From the NCBI RefSeq assembly GCF_016773205.1, contig NZ_JAETWB010000016.1:1-64000 (forward strand): a DNA stretch of 64,000 nt, in the 5' to 3' direction. This DNA is from Belnapia arida. Lineage in GTDB: Bacteria; Pseudomonadota; Alphaproteobacteria; Acetobacterales; Acetobacteraceae. The translations under genes and the position numbers were made by a program. Of this stretch, positions 44,034 to 53,248 are shown piece after piece (positions within the stretch are counted from its first letter, which is position 1; each line of letters opens with the position of its first letter). The notes beneath the pieces are model-generated. The model was not told where the DNA came from. It did not search any database and worked only from the letters and a program-made list of their open reading frames with translations.

Positions 44034-44957
44034 ATGTTCATGCGCGTCGACAAGCTGCAGGCGGAACTTCCTGCGCCGAAGCGGCAAGACCCCAATGCCG
44101 CGGCTGCCCTGCAAGAACTGCTCGGCGGCAAGTATGGCGAGATGTCGACCCTCGGGAACTACATGTTCCAGAGCTTCAACTTCAGGAGCAAAAGCAAGCT
44201 CCGCCCCTTCTACGGCCTTGTCGCCAGCATCACGGCGGAGGAGCTGGGGCATGTCGAGCTGGTCAGCAATGGCGTGGCGATGCTGGCCAACGGGCCGGAC
44301 AAAGGCGCTGACGGCACCGATGGTGGCGATATCTCGAAGACGCCCTTCGAGGCGATGAAGGACATCCGCTCCTTCGCCAGTTTTGCCTCCCACGGCGGCG
44401 GAGCCACGCCGGTGAACAGCAACTCCATGTCCTGGAACGCCGACATGGTGACCACCACAGGCAATGTGGTGTTCGACCTGCTGCACAACTTCCACCTCGA
44501 ATGCGGCGCCAGGCTGCACAAGCTGCGGGTCTACGAGACCCTTTCCGACCCGACCGGGCGCGAGGTCTGCGGCTACCTGCTGGTGCGCGGCTCGGTGCAT
44601 GCGCATTCCTATGCGCTGGCGCTGAAGAACCTCACCGGCGTCGAGATCGAGAAGATGCTGCCGACGCCGAACATCCCGCTCGGCAACATCCCGGAGTGCC
44701 AGAAGTACCTCCAGGAGGGTTCGCATCGCCGGCTCTACACTTGGAGCCCGAACGACTATGCCGAGATTGCCGGCATCTGGGGCCAGGGCGAGCAGGCGCT
44801 GCCGGGCGACCCGCCGGGCGAGCTGGAAGTGGTGAAGGGCATGCCGGAAGGCGGCAAGATCCACCAGCTCGAGGGCATCCCCTCGGCCTTCACCCCGGAT
44901 TATGCGCCGGAGGAGATGTTTGAGATCGCCGCCAAGCTGACCAAGGCGATGGGCTGA
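44034..44957 (+). CDS. Manganese (non-haem) catalase
   Basis: A 307-residue di-manganese catalase that disproportionates hydrogen peroxide. Metal ligands are in the four-helix core: a Glu in L-Q-E-L-L-G-G-K-Y-G-E-M-S, E-E-L-G-H (Glu-x2-His) and, further on, H-L-E-C-G-A-R and V-R-G-S-V-H-A-H. The last family element is the Pro-rich C-terminal tail. An ATG two codons in (44040) is an alternative start. It is a stress gene placed inside a polysaccharide locus. Confidence 0.9.
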   Translation: MFMRVDKLQAELPAPKRQDPNAAAALQELLGGKYGEMSTLGNYMFQSFNFRSKSKLRPFYGLVASITAEELGHVELVSNGVAMLANGPDKGADGTDGGDISKTPFEAMKDIRSFASFASHGGGATPVNSNSMSWNADMVTTTGNVVFDLLHNFHLECGARLHKLRVYETLSDPTGREVCGYLLVRGSVHAHSYALALKNLTGVEIEKMLPTPNIPLGNIPECQKYLQEGSHRRLYTWSPNDYAEIAGIWGQGEQALPGDPPGELEVVKGMPEGGKIHQLEGIPSAFTPDYAPEEMFEIAAKLTKAMG

Positions 44958-44972
44958 CCTACCGGGGCGGGG

Positions 44973-47012
44973 CTATCGCAACAGGCCGAGATAGTCCCGC
45001 CCCAGCGCCTCCGCCCGCCCCTCGCGCGTCACCTCCCAAAGCGGGTTGTCGACCGCGAGGCGCTGGCCGCCGTCTCGCACCACGGGGCGGATCACCGCAT
45101 TCGCCACCACCGGCGTCTCCGGCCCCAGCAATTGCAGGGGAATGCGGACGAAGATGCCCTTATCGAAGCTGCCCTCGCCGAAGCGACGTGCGGACACATC
45201 GGTGCGGGTGGCAAAGCCGCCGACCTCGATGCCGCTGTCGAACCGCCGGCTCACCTCCAGCGTCGCCCCCCAGTCGCCGGCGAGATACCGCCCGGCCCGC
45301 ACCACCGTGCCGAGGTTCCAGACCGGCAAATCGGCATAAAGCGAGAGATGCCCGGTCGCCACCGAATAGCCGAGGGCGCCGAGCCGCTGCCGGTAGTCCC
45401 GCTGCGCCACCCAGGCGAGGTCGAGGCCGAGGGCGAAGCCGCGAGCCTGCGGCCGCCACAGCACCTCGCCCGAGACGCCGCCGAACATCGGCTCCAGCAA
45501 TCCGGCCGAGACGCGGGCGAACCAGTCGGGCGCCGGGCTCCAAAGTCGCTCGGCATAGAGGGTCGGGATTGCCGTCCGGCCTTCCCGCGCGTAGCGGGCG
45601 ATGTCGCTGCGGACACGCGGGAGCTGGCTGTTCGAGGGCAGGCCCTTGTCGAGATTGCCCGCCACCGCCTGCGCGAGGCTGCCAGCCACGGCGAAGCCCG
45701 ACCCGAGGCCGAGCCGCGCCCCCGCCACCCCCGCCGCCTGCCAACGGAAGCCAGTCCTTGGGTCGCCGAGCTGGAGAGCGAGGCGCGGCTCCACTGCCCA
45801 GGTGAGATCAGGCGTGAAAACGGGCACCGGCTCGGCAGGGGTGAGGCTGGCGCTGGCCAGCACCTCCTCCGCGCTGCCGGCGCCGATCGCGGCGCCTTCC
45901 AGCGCCTCGCGCAAGAGCACCAGCCGGGCGACGGGCAGGCCGGCGCGGTGCCATTCGACGGCGATCCGCTCCACCTCCGGTGGTAGGGCGCCATGCACCG
46001 CCCGCGCCACCCGCCCGGCTGTCCGCGCCAGCGTCCGGTAGCGGCCGCCCGCGACGGCGATCCGCACCTCCTCCCCCTGCTGGATGATGGCGATGGGGCG
46101 GAAGCCGGCGCGGCGCAGCGCCTCCTCGACATCGCCGGGCGCCTCGGGGCGCGGGGCCAAAGGCGGCGGTGGCGGGCGCGGCAGGCTCGGCGGACGCGTT
46201 GGGTCAAGGCGGAGGGAGAGGCGGAACAGCACATCCGTCCCATGGACGAAGTGGATGCCGGCATCGAGCCAGTCATTCTGCCAGGTGAGGCCGGCATTGA
46301 TCCGCGAGCGCGCCTCGCCGCGCAGGTTGCTGATGCGGGCCGGGTAGCCGCCGCGCTCGTCGCGCAGCGCATCGCCGGACCATTCGAGCTTGGCCCTGAG
46401 GCCTTCGACCCAGGGCACCGACCATTCGATGCCACCGAAAACCGCCGCATCCCGCCCGCGGAACAGGCTGTTGAAGGCCGGCATGCCGCCGACGCCGACA
46501 TTGCGCGGCCGGGTGTTGTAGCGGGAGGAGACCAGGCCATAGGGGTTGCTGAGATCGGCGCCGGTGCCGAGCCGGCCCCAGCCCATGCCAAGCGTCAGGT
46601 CGAAGTCCCACAGGCGCTTGGAGGCGACGAGGTACTCGCCCGAATAGAGGCCGGTGCCGATGAAGTCCTGCGCGCCCAACGCCAGCGCCGGGCGCCATTG
46701 CCCTTCCTCCCAGAGCCGCGCCTTGAAGTCGAAGGCGCGGTCATTCGTGGTGCCGCGCCCGGCCGTCGCATCCAGCCGGTCGGTGAGGCGGAAGGTGGTC
46801 TCGAGGAAGGGCAAAGCCTGGAAGGACAGGAACCAGAATTGCCGCTGGTGGCGGAGGGCGGCGCCGGCCTCCAGCGTCCCGTCCGGGCGGAAGCGCGCAT
46901 TGCGCATCTCGATCAGACCGACGCCGCCGAAGTCGGAGCCCGTCGCCGGCACGTCCTCCGCCTGCGCGGCGAAGGTCATGAGGGCGAGGGTGAAGCCGAG
47001 GAAGGACCTCAC
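44973..47012 (-). CDS. yjbH: YjbH-domain outer-membrane protein
   Basis: A 679-residue exported protein (signal M-R-S-F-L-G-F-T-L-A-L-M-T-F-A-A-Q-A). The mature part begins with G-G-V-G-L-I-E-M-R-N-A-R-F, is rich in aromatic beta strands, and repeats W-x-V-P motifs (E-W-S-V-P-W). A Pro-rich linker lies near residue 280. This is the YjbH pattern: a lipid-exposed beta-barrel that works in polysaccharide export or binding. It starts 8 bases after the SLBB gene ends, so both belong to one operon. Confidence 0.8.
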   Translation of the reverse strand: MRSFLGFTLALMTFAAQAEDVPATGSDFGGVGLIEMRNARFRPDGTLEAGAALRHQRQFWFLSFQALPFLETTFRLTDRLDATAGRGTTNDRAFDFKARLWEEGQWRPALALGAQDFIGTGLYSGEYLVASKRLWDFDLTLGMGWGRLGTGADLSNPYGLVSSRYNTRPRNVGVGGMPAFNSLFRGRDAAVFGGIEWSVPWVEGLRAKLEWSGDALRDERGGYPARISNLRGEARSRINAGLTWQNDWLDAGIHFVHGTDVLFRLSLRLDPTRPPSLPRPPPPPLAPRPEAPGDVEEALRRAGFRPIAIIQQGEEVRIAVAGGRYRTLARTAGRVARAVHGALPPEVERIAVEWHRAGLPVARLVLLREALEGAAIGAGSAEEVLASASLTPAEPVPVFTPDLTWAVEPRLALQLGDPRTGFRWQAAGVAGARLGLGSGFAVAGSLAQAVAGNLDKGLPSNSQLPRVRSDIARYAREGRTAIPTLYAERLWSPAPDWFARVSAGLLEPMFGGVSGEVLWRPQARGFALGLDLAWVAQRDYRQRLGALGYSVATGHLSLYADLPVWNLGTVVRAGRYLAGDWGATLEVSRRFDSGIEVGGFATRTDVSARRFGEGSFDKGIFVRIPLQLLGPETPVVANAVIRPVVRDGGQRLAVDNPLWEVTREGRAEALGRDYLGLLR

Positions 47013-47019
47013 TCACCAC

Positions 47020-47943
47020 CTACCGCGCGCCCGTGCGCACGATGACGGCGAGCGCCGCGCTCGACAGCGCCACCTGCGACAGCACCTGCGTCACGTCCCG
47101 CAGCATCCCCCAGCTTTCATAGGGCGAGGGGTCCTGCGGCACGACGACGGTGCTGCCGGGCGGGATCGGCGGTCCGCCCATCTGCCAGGCACCGAGGCCG
47201 GCGGGGCTGCTCTGGCCGTTCGGCAGGACGATGAAGGCGCGGCTGCCATCGGCGAAACGCTGCTGGCCGCCCGCTGCGCGGACATAGTCCCCGGCCCGCC
47301 AGCCGGTGGCGAATTGCAGGCTGCCCGGGTTGAGGACGGAGCCGACGACCGTCACCTCGTTGGGCCGCTTGGGGATGGCGACGAGGTCGCCAGGCTCCAT
47401 CAGCACGTCGAGGTCGGGGCGGCCGGCGAGGATCACCGGGTTGGCCTCCACCACCATCCGCCCGGCGGCACGGGCCTGGCGGAGGGAATTGGCGAGTTCC
47501 CGCCCGGCCATGATGGCGCCGCCGAGATCGGCCGAGCCGCGCATCCCCGCCACCGCCTGGCCGGCGGCGACCTGCATCAGCCCCTGCTCCAGCTCCCGCG
47601 CGCTGCGGCTGAAGCCGTCCTGCTGGCGCTGGCGCACGCTCTCGCGGGTGAAGACGGCGCCATAGGGATAGGCCTGGGGCGTCAGCCCGCCGGCGCGGGC
47701 GATGACCTCGGAGAGGCGCTCGCCGCGGCGGATGTCGTAGATGCCGGGGCGGACGAACTCGCCCGAAAGCGTCACCGGGCCGATGTCGCGGTCGCCGAAG
47801 CCGCGCGGCAGGCGCAGCGCATCGCGCGGCGAGAGGCGCACGGCGGCGAAATTGCGCGATCGCAGGTCGATCAGCGTGCGGGCGAGCGGCAGGGTGGCGC
47901 TCTGCTCGGCGGGCTCGCGGGCGAGCTCGACGGCGGAGAGGTC
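47020..47943 (-). pseudogene. 3' half of SLBB polysaccharide export gene, split by transposon
   Basis: About 308 residues in frame, starting at L-S-A-V-E-L-A-R-E-P. It holds SLBB-type domains (V-T-L-S-G-E-F-V-R-P-G-I-Y and V-T-V-V-G-S-V-L-N-P-G-S-L) and a C-terminal membrane segment. Its own start codon is absent: the preceding frame lies inside the inserted element. Removing the element and one 8-base repeat joins this exactly in frame to T-A-D-L-S of the part at 54533-56373. Any product from the current sequence would need a start inside the element. Confidence 0.9.
47936..47943. repeat. Target-site duplication, left copy
   Basis: GAGAGGTC, identical to 54533-54540. It flanks the 6.6-kb element and lies in the interrupted SLBB gene. 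Confidence 0.85.
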
Positions 47944-47970
47944 CGGTATTCGGTAGCAGGCACACCTCAC
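47944..47970 (+). repeat. Left terminal inverted repeat
   Basis: 27 bases, matching the inverted right end in 21 positions, with the shared blocks CGG, GGTAGCA and CACACCT. Confidence 0.8.
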
Positions 47971-48002
47971 GCCTTCGCTACCTGCGAAAGGAGAGATCCA
48001 TC

Positions 48003-48413
48003 GTGACGACGACACTGTCGATCCAGTTTGAGGGTGGCGACCTGTTCGCGTTGGCGCACGTTGACGGACTGGCTGACCAGGAAGAAGCCCGTTGCATCTT
48101 GGATGCAGAACCCCGCCTGTCATTTGACGACGGATGGGCATCGCTGGCGTGCGCCGGACGCGAGCCTCGTCGGCTCTGCCCTTACGACTGTGATGAAGTG
48201 GGACGATGGCCGTTAGGCGTTGATCGAACTTGCTCGGATGAACTTCGGGCCGCGTCGCTGCCAATGCCCGATTTTATGGCGTTACATCCGGAGACGGCTG
48301 AACTGAGGCCCGTTTGGTTCGGTATTGTTTCTTGGGAGCGAGATGAAAGTGGCGTGCCGGTACGGCTGATCAGCTCAGCGTCGGGGAGTATCGGCACACT
48401 TGCGCGCGACTGA
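48003..48413 (+). CDS. Uncharacterised passenger protein, 136 residues
   Basis: GTG start at 48003 with a strong AAAGGAGAG site. The protein is acidic with many Trp/Cys residues and no membrane segment; V-R-L-I-S-S-A-S-G-S ends it. I do not recognise a family. Its 3' end overlaps the convergent gene by 44 bases. It is the first gene inside the left end of the transposon, so it may be read outward or from a promoter near the end repeat. Confidence 0.55.
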   Translation: MTTTLSIQFEGGDLFALAHVDGLADQEEARCILDAEPRLSFDDGWASLACAGREPRRLCPYDCDEVGRWPLGVDRTCSDELRAASLPMPDFMALHPETAELRPVWFGIVSWERDESGVPVRLISSASGSIGTLARD

Positions 48414-49386
48414 CTATATCGATGGAAACATCGACGCTCGGCTTAAGCCAAGCCTTGCCGGCTGGCCGGGCTGGCCTGATCGTTGGTACGCCACAGACGA
48501 GGACGTGCTTCTCTTTGATGAGCCAGCGCGCGATCGCCTCATCCCTGGTGTAAATCGCTGGTACCACAACGAATGGCTTGGCGCTGTCTGCCGGTCCTGG
48601 CTCAGCTCTGCCAAGGATTTGCCAGTCGCCGTTTCGGGTTTGCCTGATATCCCTGCTACGAACTTCTACAGCAAGGGCGACCGGGCGGTCTTTGCCGGGC
48701 CGCCTGCAAAATTGCTGATGCGCCGAGAGATATTGGTACAGGGTCGCGTACTCGCCCACTTCGTAGAAGTAGTCTGTCCACTCCAAGGTGTGTCCACCGT
48801 ACTTCAGCCGGATAGCAGCGGCGAGTTCTGGGCGTTCCTGAATGCGCGCCATGAATGCCAGGACCGCCTTCGCCACTCGCAGATACGGCTTTCTGAAGCG
48901 ATCCGAGCGCACGTAACTGGTTCCAAGCTTCGCTCCTGGGCCGGCGAGCGCATCGGATGCAGTTGCGTCCCAACCTGTCCGGAGCGAGGGCAGCAGCTCC
49001 ATCAGGATATGGAGCCGGAACTCTGCTGGCTTTCCGCGGATTGCGGCCAGCAAGGGGACTGCGTGCGGGTCAAGGTCGGTGACTTGCTCAGACATAGCCG
49101 CCAGTCGTTTCATAGTTCGGTCGACAGCGAAGTGGCAGCTCGGTCTGTGGCCGTTGCCGGTTTTTTCTGCCCCGCTCGGAAGTCGAAAGAACGCCTCAAC
49201 GTGGACGACCTCGTCGTTTACCGTTCGGCTGCTTGCCTGCACACCGACCAGCTCGCGCCGGCACAATTTGTCGGGGCAGAGTACATTGCCTCGGTGAATG
49301 TCGGGGTCGAACTCACTTGCCCTTATGTGTTGAGACGGGTCCGCTTTCAGCACTGCGACGCCAATTCTCGCGGCCATGTTGCCCAA
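48370..49386 (-). CDS. Uncharacterised passenger protein with CoiA-like N-terminus
   Basis: A 338-residue soluble protein. Near the start V-L-C-P-D-K-L-C-R-R-E-L is followed about 40 residues later by F-F-R-L-P and H-R-P-S-C-H-F. The 'Cys-x4-Cys ... Phe-Arg ... His ... Cys-His' layout resembles the zinc-binding N-terminus of competence protein CoiA and related nuclease-fold proteins, but the nuclease motif itself is not evident. The rest is helical and unknown. A nucleic-acid role is a guess. Located in the transposon next to other passenger genes. Confidence 0.45.
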   Translation of the reverse strand: MGNMAARIGVAVLKADPSQHIRASEFDPDIHRGNVLCPDKLCRRELVGVQASSRTVNDEVVHVEAFFRLPSGAEKTGNGHRPSCHFAVDRTMKRLAAMSEQVTDLDPHAVPLLAAIRGKPAEFRLHILMELLPSLRTGWDATASDALAGPGAKLGTSYVRSDRFRKPYLRVAKAVLAFMARIQERPELAAAIRLKYGGHTLEWTDYFYEVGEYATLYQYLSAHQQFCRRPGKDRPVALAVEVRSRDIRQTRNGDWQILGRAEPGPADSAKPFVVVPAIYTRDEAIARWLIKEKHVLVCGVPTIRPARPAGKAWLKPSVDVSIDIVSRAQVCRYSPTLS

Positions 49387-49472
49387 TACTCCCGCCCAAT
49401 CCTTGCAGAACCGGAGCGTGAGCGCTGGGTTTCGGCTAAGGGAAAAGGAGTTTACAGCGGCTCGGGTGGCGG

Positions 49473-50282
49473 GTGGCTTGGCAAGCCCACGGCGCCGCCG
49501 GCATGGTGTGGTGCATGTTCGGTCGTCTCTGTCGCTTCGTTGTCCGTAGTGCGAACGGCATCGTGCTGTATATCGCTACTGGCACCTGGCCCGCCATCAA
49601 ATGGCTGCTGGAATGGCTGGCTGACAAGCTGTTCGGCGATACGGTTTTCTCTGCCATCGAAGGAAGCGCGGGCATGATCCTTGATCGTGCCTCATGGGAA
49701 CTGCTCTGGACCTATGGGGTGCCGGCACTCCTCTTCTTGCTGGGCACCTACTTCTTTTGGCGTTCGGAGCGGCGAGGTACGAAAAGCAGGAGGTCTCCGG
49801 CCGATAGTGACACAGACACGACTGCTCCGGCTCATAAAGCGGTTGCTGCGCCATTGGCTGCTGTGCCGCATGCTGCAACACTATCGGAGCCAGACTGGGC
49901 GAAGCTTTACGAAACCGCAGACGAAGGCAAGCGCGTTCAACTGCGTTTCCTACCAGATACTCAGACGCGGCATGCTGATGCGCTTTTGTTAGTGGTTCTT
50001 GGTTACAAAGTGATGCTTGGTCGCGGTCGTGCTTTTTCAGGTGCGGTAGATTTTGAAGTTCATCGTGCTCTGCACCATACGCCAAACAGCAACATATTGC
50101 CTATATTTCGGCAGATGTCTTTTATCCGCAATATCATCGAGCCGCCGGCTACTGCGCAACAGCACATTGACGCGGGGTTTTTACAGCGCACCGGCTTGGC
50201 CGAAGGCGGCTACTATCAACTTACACCTGAGGGAGAGTGGCAGGCTCGCATGATAGCGGGCGACCTTATTAGGCGCGCCTGA
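49473..50282 (+). CDS. Two-helix membrane passenger protein with winged-helix-like end
   Basis: Up to 269 residues (ATG 49473; a GTG at 49503 also possible). Two hydrophobic segments (Y-I-A-T-G-T-W-P-A-I-K-W-L-L and W-T-Y-G-V-P-A-L-L-F-L-L-G-T-Y-F-F-W) are followed by a basic and acidic linker and a cytoplasmic domain of about 110 residues that ends with G-Y-Y-Q-L-T-P-E-G-E, a pattern typical of winged helices. Membrane anchoring plus a small sensor-like domain fits phage-exclusion proteins, yet I recognise no named family. Confidence 0.5.
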   Translation: MAWQAHGAAGMVWCMFGRLCRFVVRSANGIVLYIATGTWPAIKWLLEWLADKLFGDTVFSAIEGSAGMILDRASWELLWTYGVPALLFLLGTYFFWRSERRGTKSRRSPADSDTDTTAPAHKAVAAPLAAVPHAATLSEPDWAKLYETADEGKRVQLRFLPDTQTRHADALLLVVLGYKVMLGRGRAFSGAVDFEVHRALHHTPNSNILPIFRQMSFIRNIIEPPATAQQHIDAGFLQRTGLAEGGYYQLTPEGEWQARMIAGDLIRRA

Positions 50283-50596
50283 CCTATCTTAGTCCTTATA
50301 AAGTTCCTTGGACTCAATCGAGTCCATCAAACAATGGTCACTGGATAGCGGCCAGTCGGATACGCGGCGGCAACTTGGAGGGGGTAGCAAGATATGTAGC
50401 AAAGCTATCTACCGAGCTTAGGCATCCCGTACCCGACATTCCCATGCGCTCACTGGCAATGGAAGAGGCGCGGCGATTGTCGGATGAAAGAAGTGGTTCT
50501 TAGTCCAAGACGGTTGCATTTTTGGGCGCCGGAGCTTGCGGCCTAATATTGCATATCGAAATTAGCCTAATCTAGACCAAGGAATTCAGCTTGTTG
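50283..50596. other. Gap with a startless coding-like remnant
   Basis: About 315 bases inside the transposon. A plus frame ending at a TAG near 50504 reads R-I-R-G-G-N-L-E-G-V-A-R-Y-V-A and M-E-E-A-R-R-L-S-D-E-R, which looks coding but lacks a good start codon. It may be the tail of a lost gene. The right part is A/T-rich and probably the acyltransferase 3' untranslated region. Confidence 0.35.
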
Positions 50597-51682
50597 TTAA
50601 AGCTGAGCGCTTTGCGATTTTGTCCTTGAAGACAGGAGCTTAGCCGATACCAACCTGCGTAAAGGCTGATCGTAGACGACGACCAAAAACCAGCTGAGTA
50701 GTGCGATACCAACCGCCAATCCGAAGCTTAGCAAGGCGGATTGGTGAACGGGGTCCGCGCCGAACAGCCTTAGTGCGCGCCGTGTCATCTCCAAGATGGG
50801 ATAATGGATGACGTACAAGGGGTAAGAAATCAGTCCCAATAAGCGGAACAGCTTGGCTTTGAGCCCTAATGGTTCATGAGCGACGGCAAAATATATGATT
50901 GCCGGAAATACCAGCATGACGAAGAATATATCGAGAATGGGTCTTGCAACGCCACTTGCGGGTATAGCGAAAACTATGATGGGCAATACCGCGATAATCC
51001 ACGCATACGCACTTGGCTTACGAGCCGCTGGTGCTACGCGAAACAGAAAAACACCGACGAAAAACGAGAAGCACACACGAGGGAAGCCCCCGTAGAATTC
51101 GCTCCACGCTGAGCCAACGTCACCGTGCCCTGCACTGAAAGTGGCATAGCAGAGTAGACTCGCCGAGACCAATATGATGCCAGAAAGGACTTGAAAAGTC
51201 AGCAAAGGTCTTATTACCACATAAAGGGTATTGACGAATAATTCAAAAAACAGCGACCACCCTGGAGTGTTCAAAACAAACACTACGTTTGTTTGATCCG
51301 CTGTGGGAGACGGAAGCATGAAAAGGGCTGAAACGGCGGCTGCGAATAGGCCGGGGGCGTTCAATTCTCCTGCATGCAGAAAAAATGCTATTGTCGCGCT
51401 AAGTAGTCCGGCAATCGATCCTACAATATACAGCGGATATAAGCGTATCAATCTAGCCAAGATAAACCGGCCGGGACTCATTCCACCTTCTAATCTACCG
51501 CCAAATGCAAATTCAATCACAAACCCGCTTAAGACGAAAAATAAATCGACGGCCAAATAAGATCCCGGCAGCGAGACCGGAGGTTGAATTCCATTAATGC
51601 TTGCATGCAAAAAGAAAACTGCAATAGCGGCAATGCCGCGTAGTCCCTCTAAATTTAGATACAACGACTTGTCGGATTTCAT
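50597..51682 (-). CDS. Acyltransferase family 3 (OafA/YrhL-like)
   Basis: A 361-residue membrane protein with about ten helices. It starts L-N-L-E-G-L-R-G-I-A-A-I-A-V-F-F-L-H (the catalytic Arg/His start of the family) and continues D-L-F-F-V-L-S-G-F-V-I. It should O-acetylate or acylate a sugar of a surface polysaccharide. Its base composition is strikingly lower in G+C than the locus, so it is recently acquired. Modifying surface sugars can hide phage receptors, which would fit a passenger role. This is inference. Confidence 0.82.
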   Translation of the reverse strand: MKSDKSLYLNLEGLRGIAAIAVFFLHASINGIQPPVSLPGSYLAVDLFFVLSGFVIEFAFGGRLEGGMSPGRFILARLIRLYPLYIVGSIAGLLSATIAFFLHAGELNAPGLFAAAVSALFMLPSPTADQTNVVFVLNTPGWSLFFELFVNTLYVVIRPLLTFQVLSGIILVSASLLCYATFSAGHGDVGSAWSEFYGGFPRVCFSFFVGVFLFRVAPAARKPSAYAWIIAVLPIIVFAIPASGVARPILDIFFVMLVFPAIIYFAVAHEPLGLKAKLFRLLGLISYPLYVIHYPILEMTRRALRLFGADPVHQSALLSFGLAVGIALLSWFLVVVYDQPLRRLVSAKLLSSRTKSQSAQL

Positions 51683-51857
51683 GAGGTTTTAGCCACACTT
51701 AGGGTTGATAAAAATTAGCTGACTTCTAAAGCCTTTTCATTCCTATAGTGCGTAACAATCTAGCCCGCTAGCATCAACTCGCGTCGGAATTTAGTTCTGT
51801 CCGGCGATACATGATTTTTCACGTTTAACGCAATCACGAGCAAAATCGGTACTACCG

Positions 51858-52097
51858 TCAGTCTAGCCTGATTTCTCTCGCCCCAATCGCCGTCATGACC
51901 TGCAACAGGAACACGGCGGTGAAGCCTCCCCTAGCGATTTTGTTGCGGATGTTCGGCTCGGTGTCCTTCACGCCGATGGCCGCCAGCCGCTCCGCAAGCT
52001 GGGCGTAGGTGACGTTTCGGCGCTTCAGTTCCGCTTTTAGCAACCCCTTCGCCCGCGCCTGCCACTCGGCGGTGTCCGCCGTCTCTGTGTCAACCAT
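51858..52097 (-). CDS. DUF6471-type small helix-turn-helix protein
   Basis: A 79-residue protein from the ATG at 52097 (the frame extends 20 codons further, but an AGGGG site precedes this ATG). E-W-Q-A-R-A-K-G-L-L-K-A-E-L-K-R-R-N-V-T followed by Y-A-Q-L-A-E-R-L and I-R-N-K-I-A-R-G-G-F is the DUF6471 pattern, a short helix-turn-helix. It is divergent from the transposase. Two 18-base direct repeats lie between them, so it may repress the transposase and itself. Confidence 0.75.
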   Translation of the reverse strand: MVDTETADTAEWQARAKGLLKAELKRRNVTYAQLAERLAAIGVKDTEPNIRNKIARGGFTAVFLLQVMTAIGAREIRLD

Positions 52098-52121
52098 GGT
52101 CGCACCCCTCACGATGGCGTA

Positions 52122-52182
52122 TGCCATCATATCCGGTGCGTTTGCCATTGTCAGCAACGCAGAATGCCATCATAATCGGTGC
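52122..52182. promoter_or_regulatory. Pair of direct repeats, candidate operator of the transposase
   Basis: TGCCATCATATCCGGTGC at 52122-52139 and TGCCATCATAATCGGTGC at 52165-52182 differ in two positions and are 43 bases apart (about four helical turns). They lie between two divergent genes, a small helix-turn-helix gene and the transposase. Confidence 0.55.
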
Positions 52183-52198
52183 ATAGGCACTGGATACG

Positions 52199-53167
52199 AT
52201 GGCAATGGCCCAACACTTCCTCCTTTCTGCCAAAGCGCGCACGCTTTCCCTGGCGTCTATCCTCCGCATGAGCGACGACCAGGCGCACGCCGCTTTCGTG
52301 GCGATCCGTTGGTCCGCAAACGACGGCGAGCCGGTGTGCCCCCGCTGCGGCTGCCTCGCGATCTACACCTACGCCGCCCGCCGCATCTGGAAGTGCAAAG
52401 CCTGCAATCATCAGTTCTCGGTCACGTCGGGCACCATCTTCGCCAGCCGCAAGCTGCCGATCCGCGACTACCTCGCTGCCATCGCCATCTTTGTGAATGC
52501 CGCTAAGGGGCTGTCCGCGCTCCAGCTCGGCCGCGACCTGGACGTGCAGCACAAGACGGCGTTCGTGCTGGCCCACAAGCTCCGTGAGGCCATCGGCTCC
52601 GGGCAGGCCGACACTACCCTCTCCGGGCACGTCGAGGTGGATGGCGCCTACTTCGGCGGGCATGTGAAGCAGGAGAACCGGAAGGAGGACCGCAAGGATC
52701 GGCGCCTTGCCGTGAACCAGACCGGCAAGCGGCAGGTCGTGGTGGTGATGCGGGAGCGGGAGGGCCGGACGCTGCCCTTCGTGTTCCGGTCAGAGGACGA
52801 GGCGGTGCCGACGATCCGCGAGCGGGTTGTCAGTGGTACCACGGTCTATGCCGATGAAGCGCCGGGGTGGGACGCGTTGCACGCCCGCTTTGATACCAAG
52901 CGGATCAACCACTCCATCGCCTTTTCTGACGATGGTGCTTGCACGAACCAAGCCGAAAGCTACTTCTCCCGTCTGCGCCGCGCTGAGTGGGGTCAGCACC
53001 ACCACATCAGCGGCAAGTACCTTGGCGCCTATGCCCGTGAGATGGCTTGGCGGGAGGATACTCGGCGGCAGGCGAATGGAACGCTGCATGGGCTGGCGAC
53101 GGCGGCAGCACTGAGCCATCCTGTGTCACGTATGTGGGCGGGATATTGGCAGCGAAACCAAGCCTAG
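52199..53167 (+). CDS. IS1595-family transposase
   Basis: A 322-residue DDE-type transposase. An N-terminal zinc ribbon (C-P-R-C-G, then W-K-C-K-A-C-N-H-Q-F-S) is followed by the catalytic core: V-E-V-D-G-A-Y-F-G-G, T-V-Y-A-D-E-A and T-N-Q-A-E-S-Y-F-S-R-L-R, which are the D, D and N/E marks of this family. Length is normal. A second ATG lies two codons in. It is the only recombinase in the element and should act on the 27-base ends. Confidence 0.92.
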   Translation: MAMAQHFLLSAKARTLSLASILRMSDDQAHAAFVAIRWSANDGEPVCPRCGCLAIYTYAARRIWKCKACNHQFSVTSGTIFASRKLPIRDYLAAIAIFVNAAKGLSALQLGRDLDVQHKTAFVLAHKLREAIGSGQADTTLSGHVEVDGAYFGGHVKQENRKEDRKDRRLAVNQTGKRQVVVVMREREGRTLPFVFRSEDEAVPTIRERVVSGTTVYADEAPGWDALHARFDTKRINHSIAFSDDGACTNQAESYFSRLRRAEWGQHHHISGKYLGAYAREMAWREDTRRQANGTLHGLATAAALSHPVSRMWAGYWQRNQA

Positions 53168-53248
53168 CAACGCGCCCGCTCGCCTACGTGTTTTGACTGG
53201 CTCTAGGTTCGGCCGCGGGGCTTCCCTAAATTATCTTGGAGACAAGCG

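Noticed and set aside
49473-50282. SieB-type superinfection exclusion assignment
   Set aside because: Two membrane helices and passenger context fit, but no specific SieB motif could be seen.
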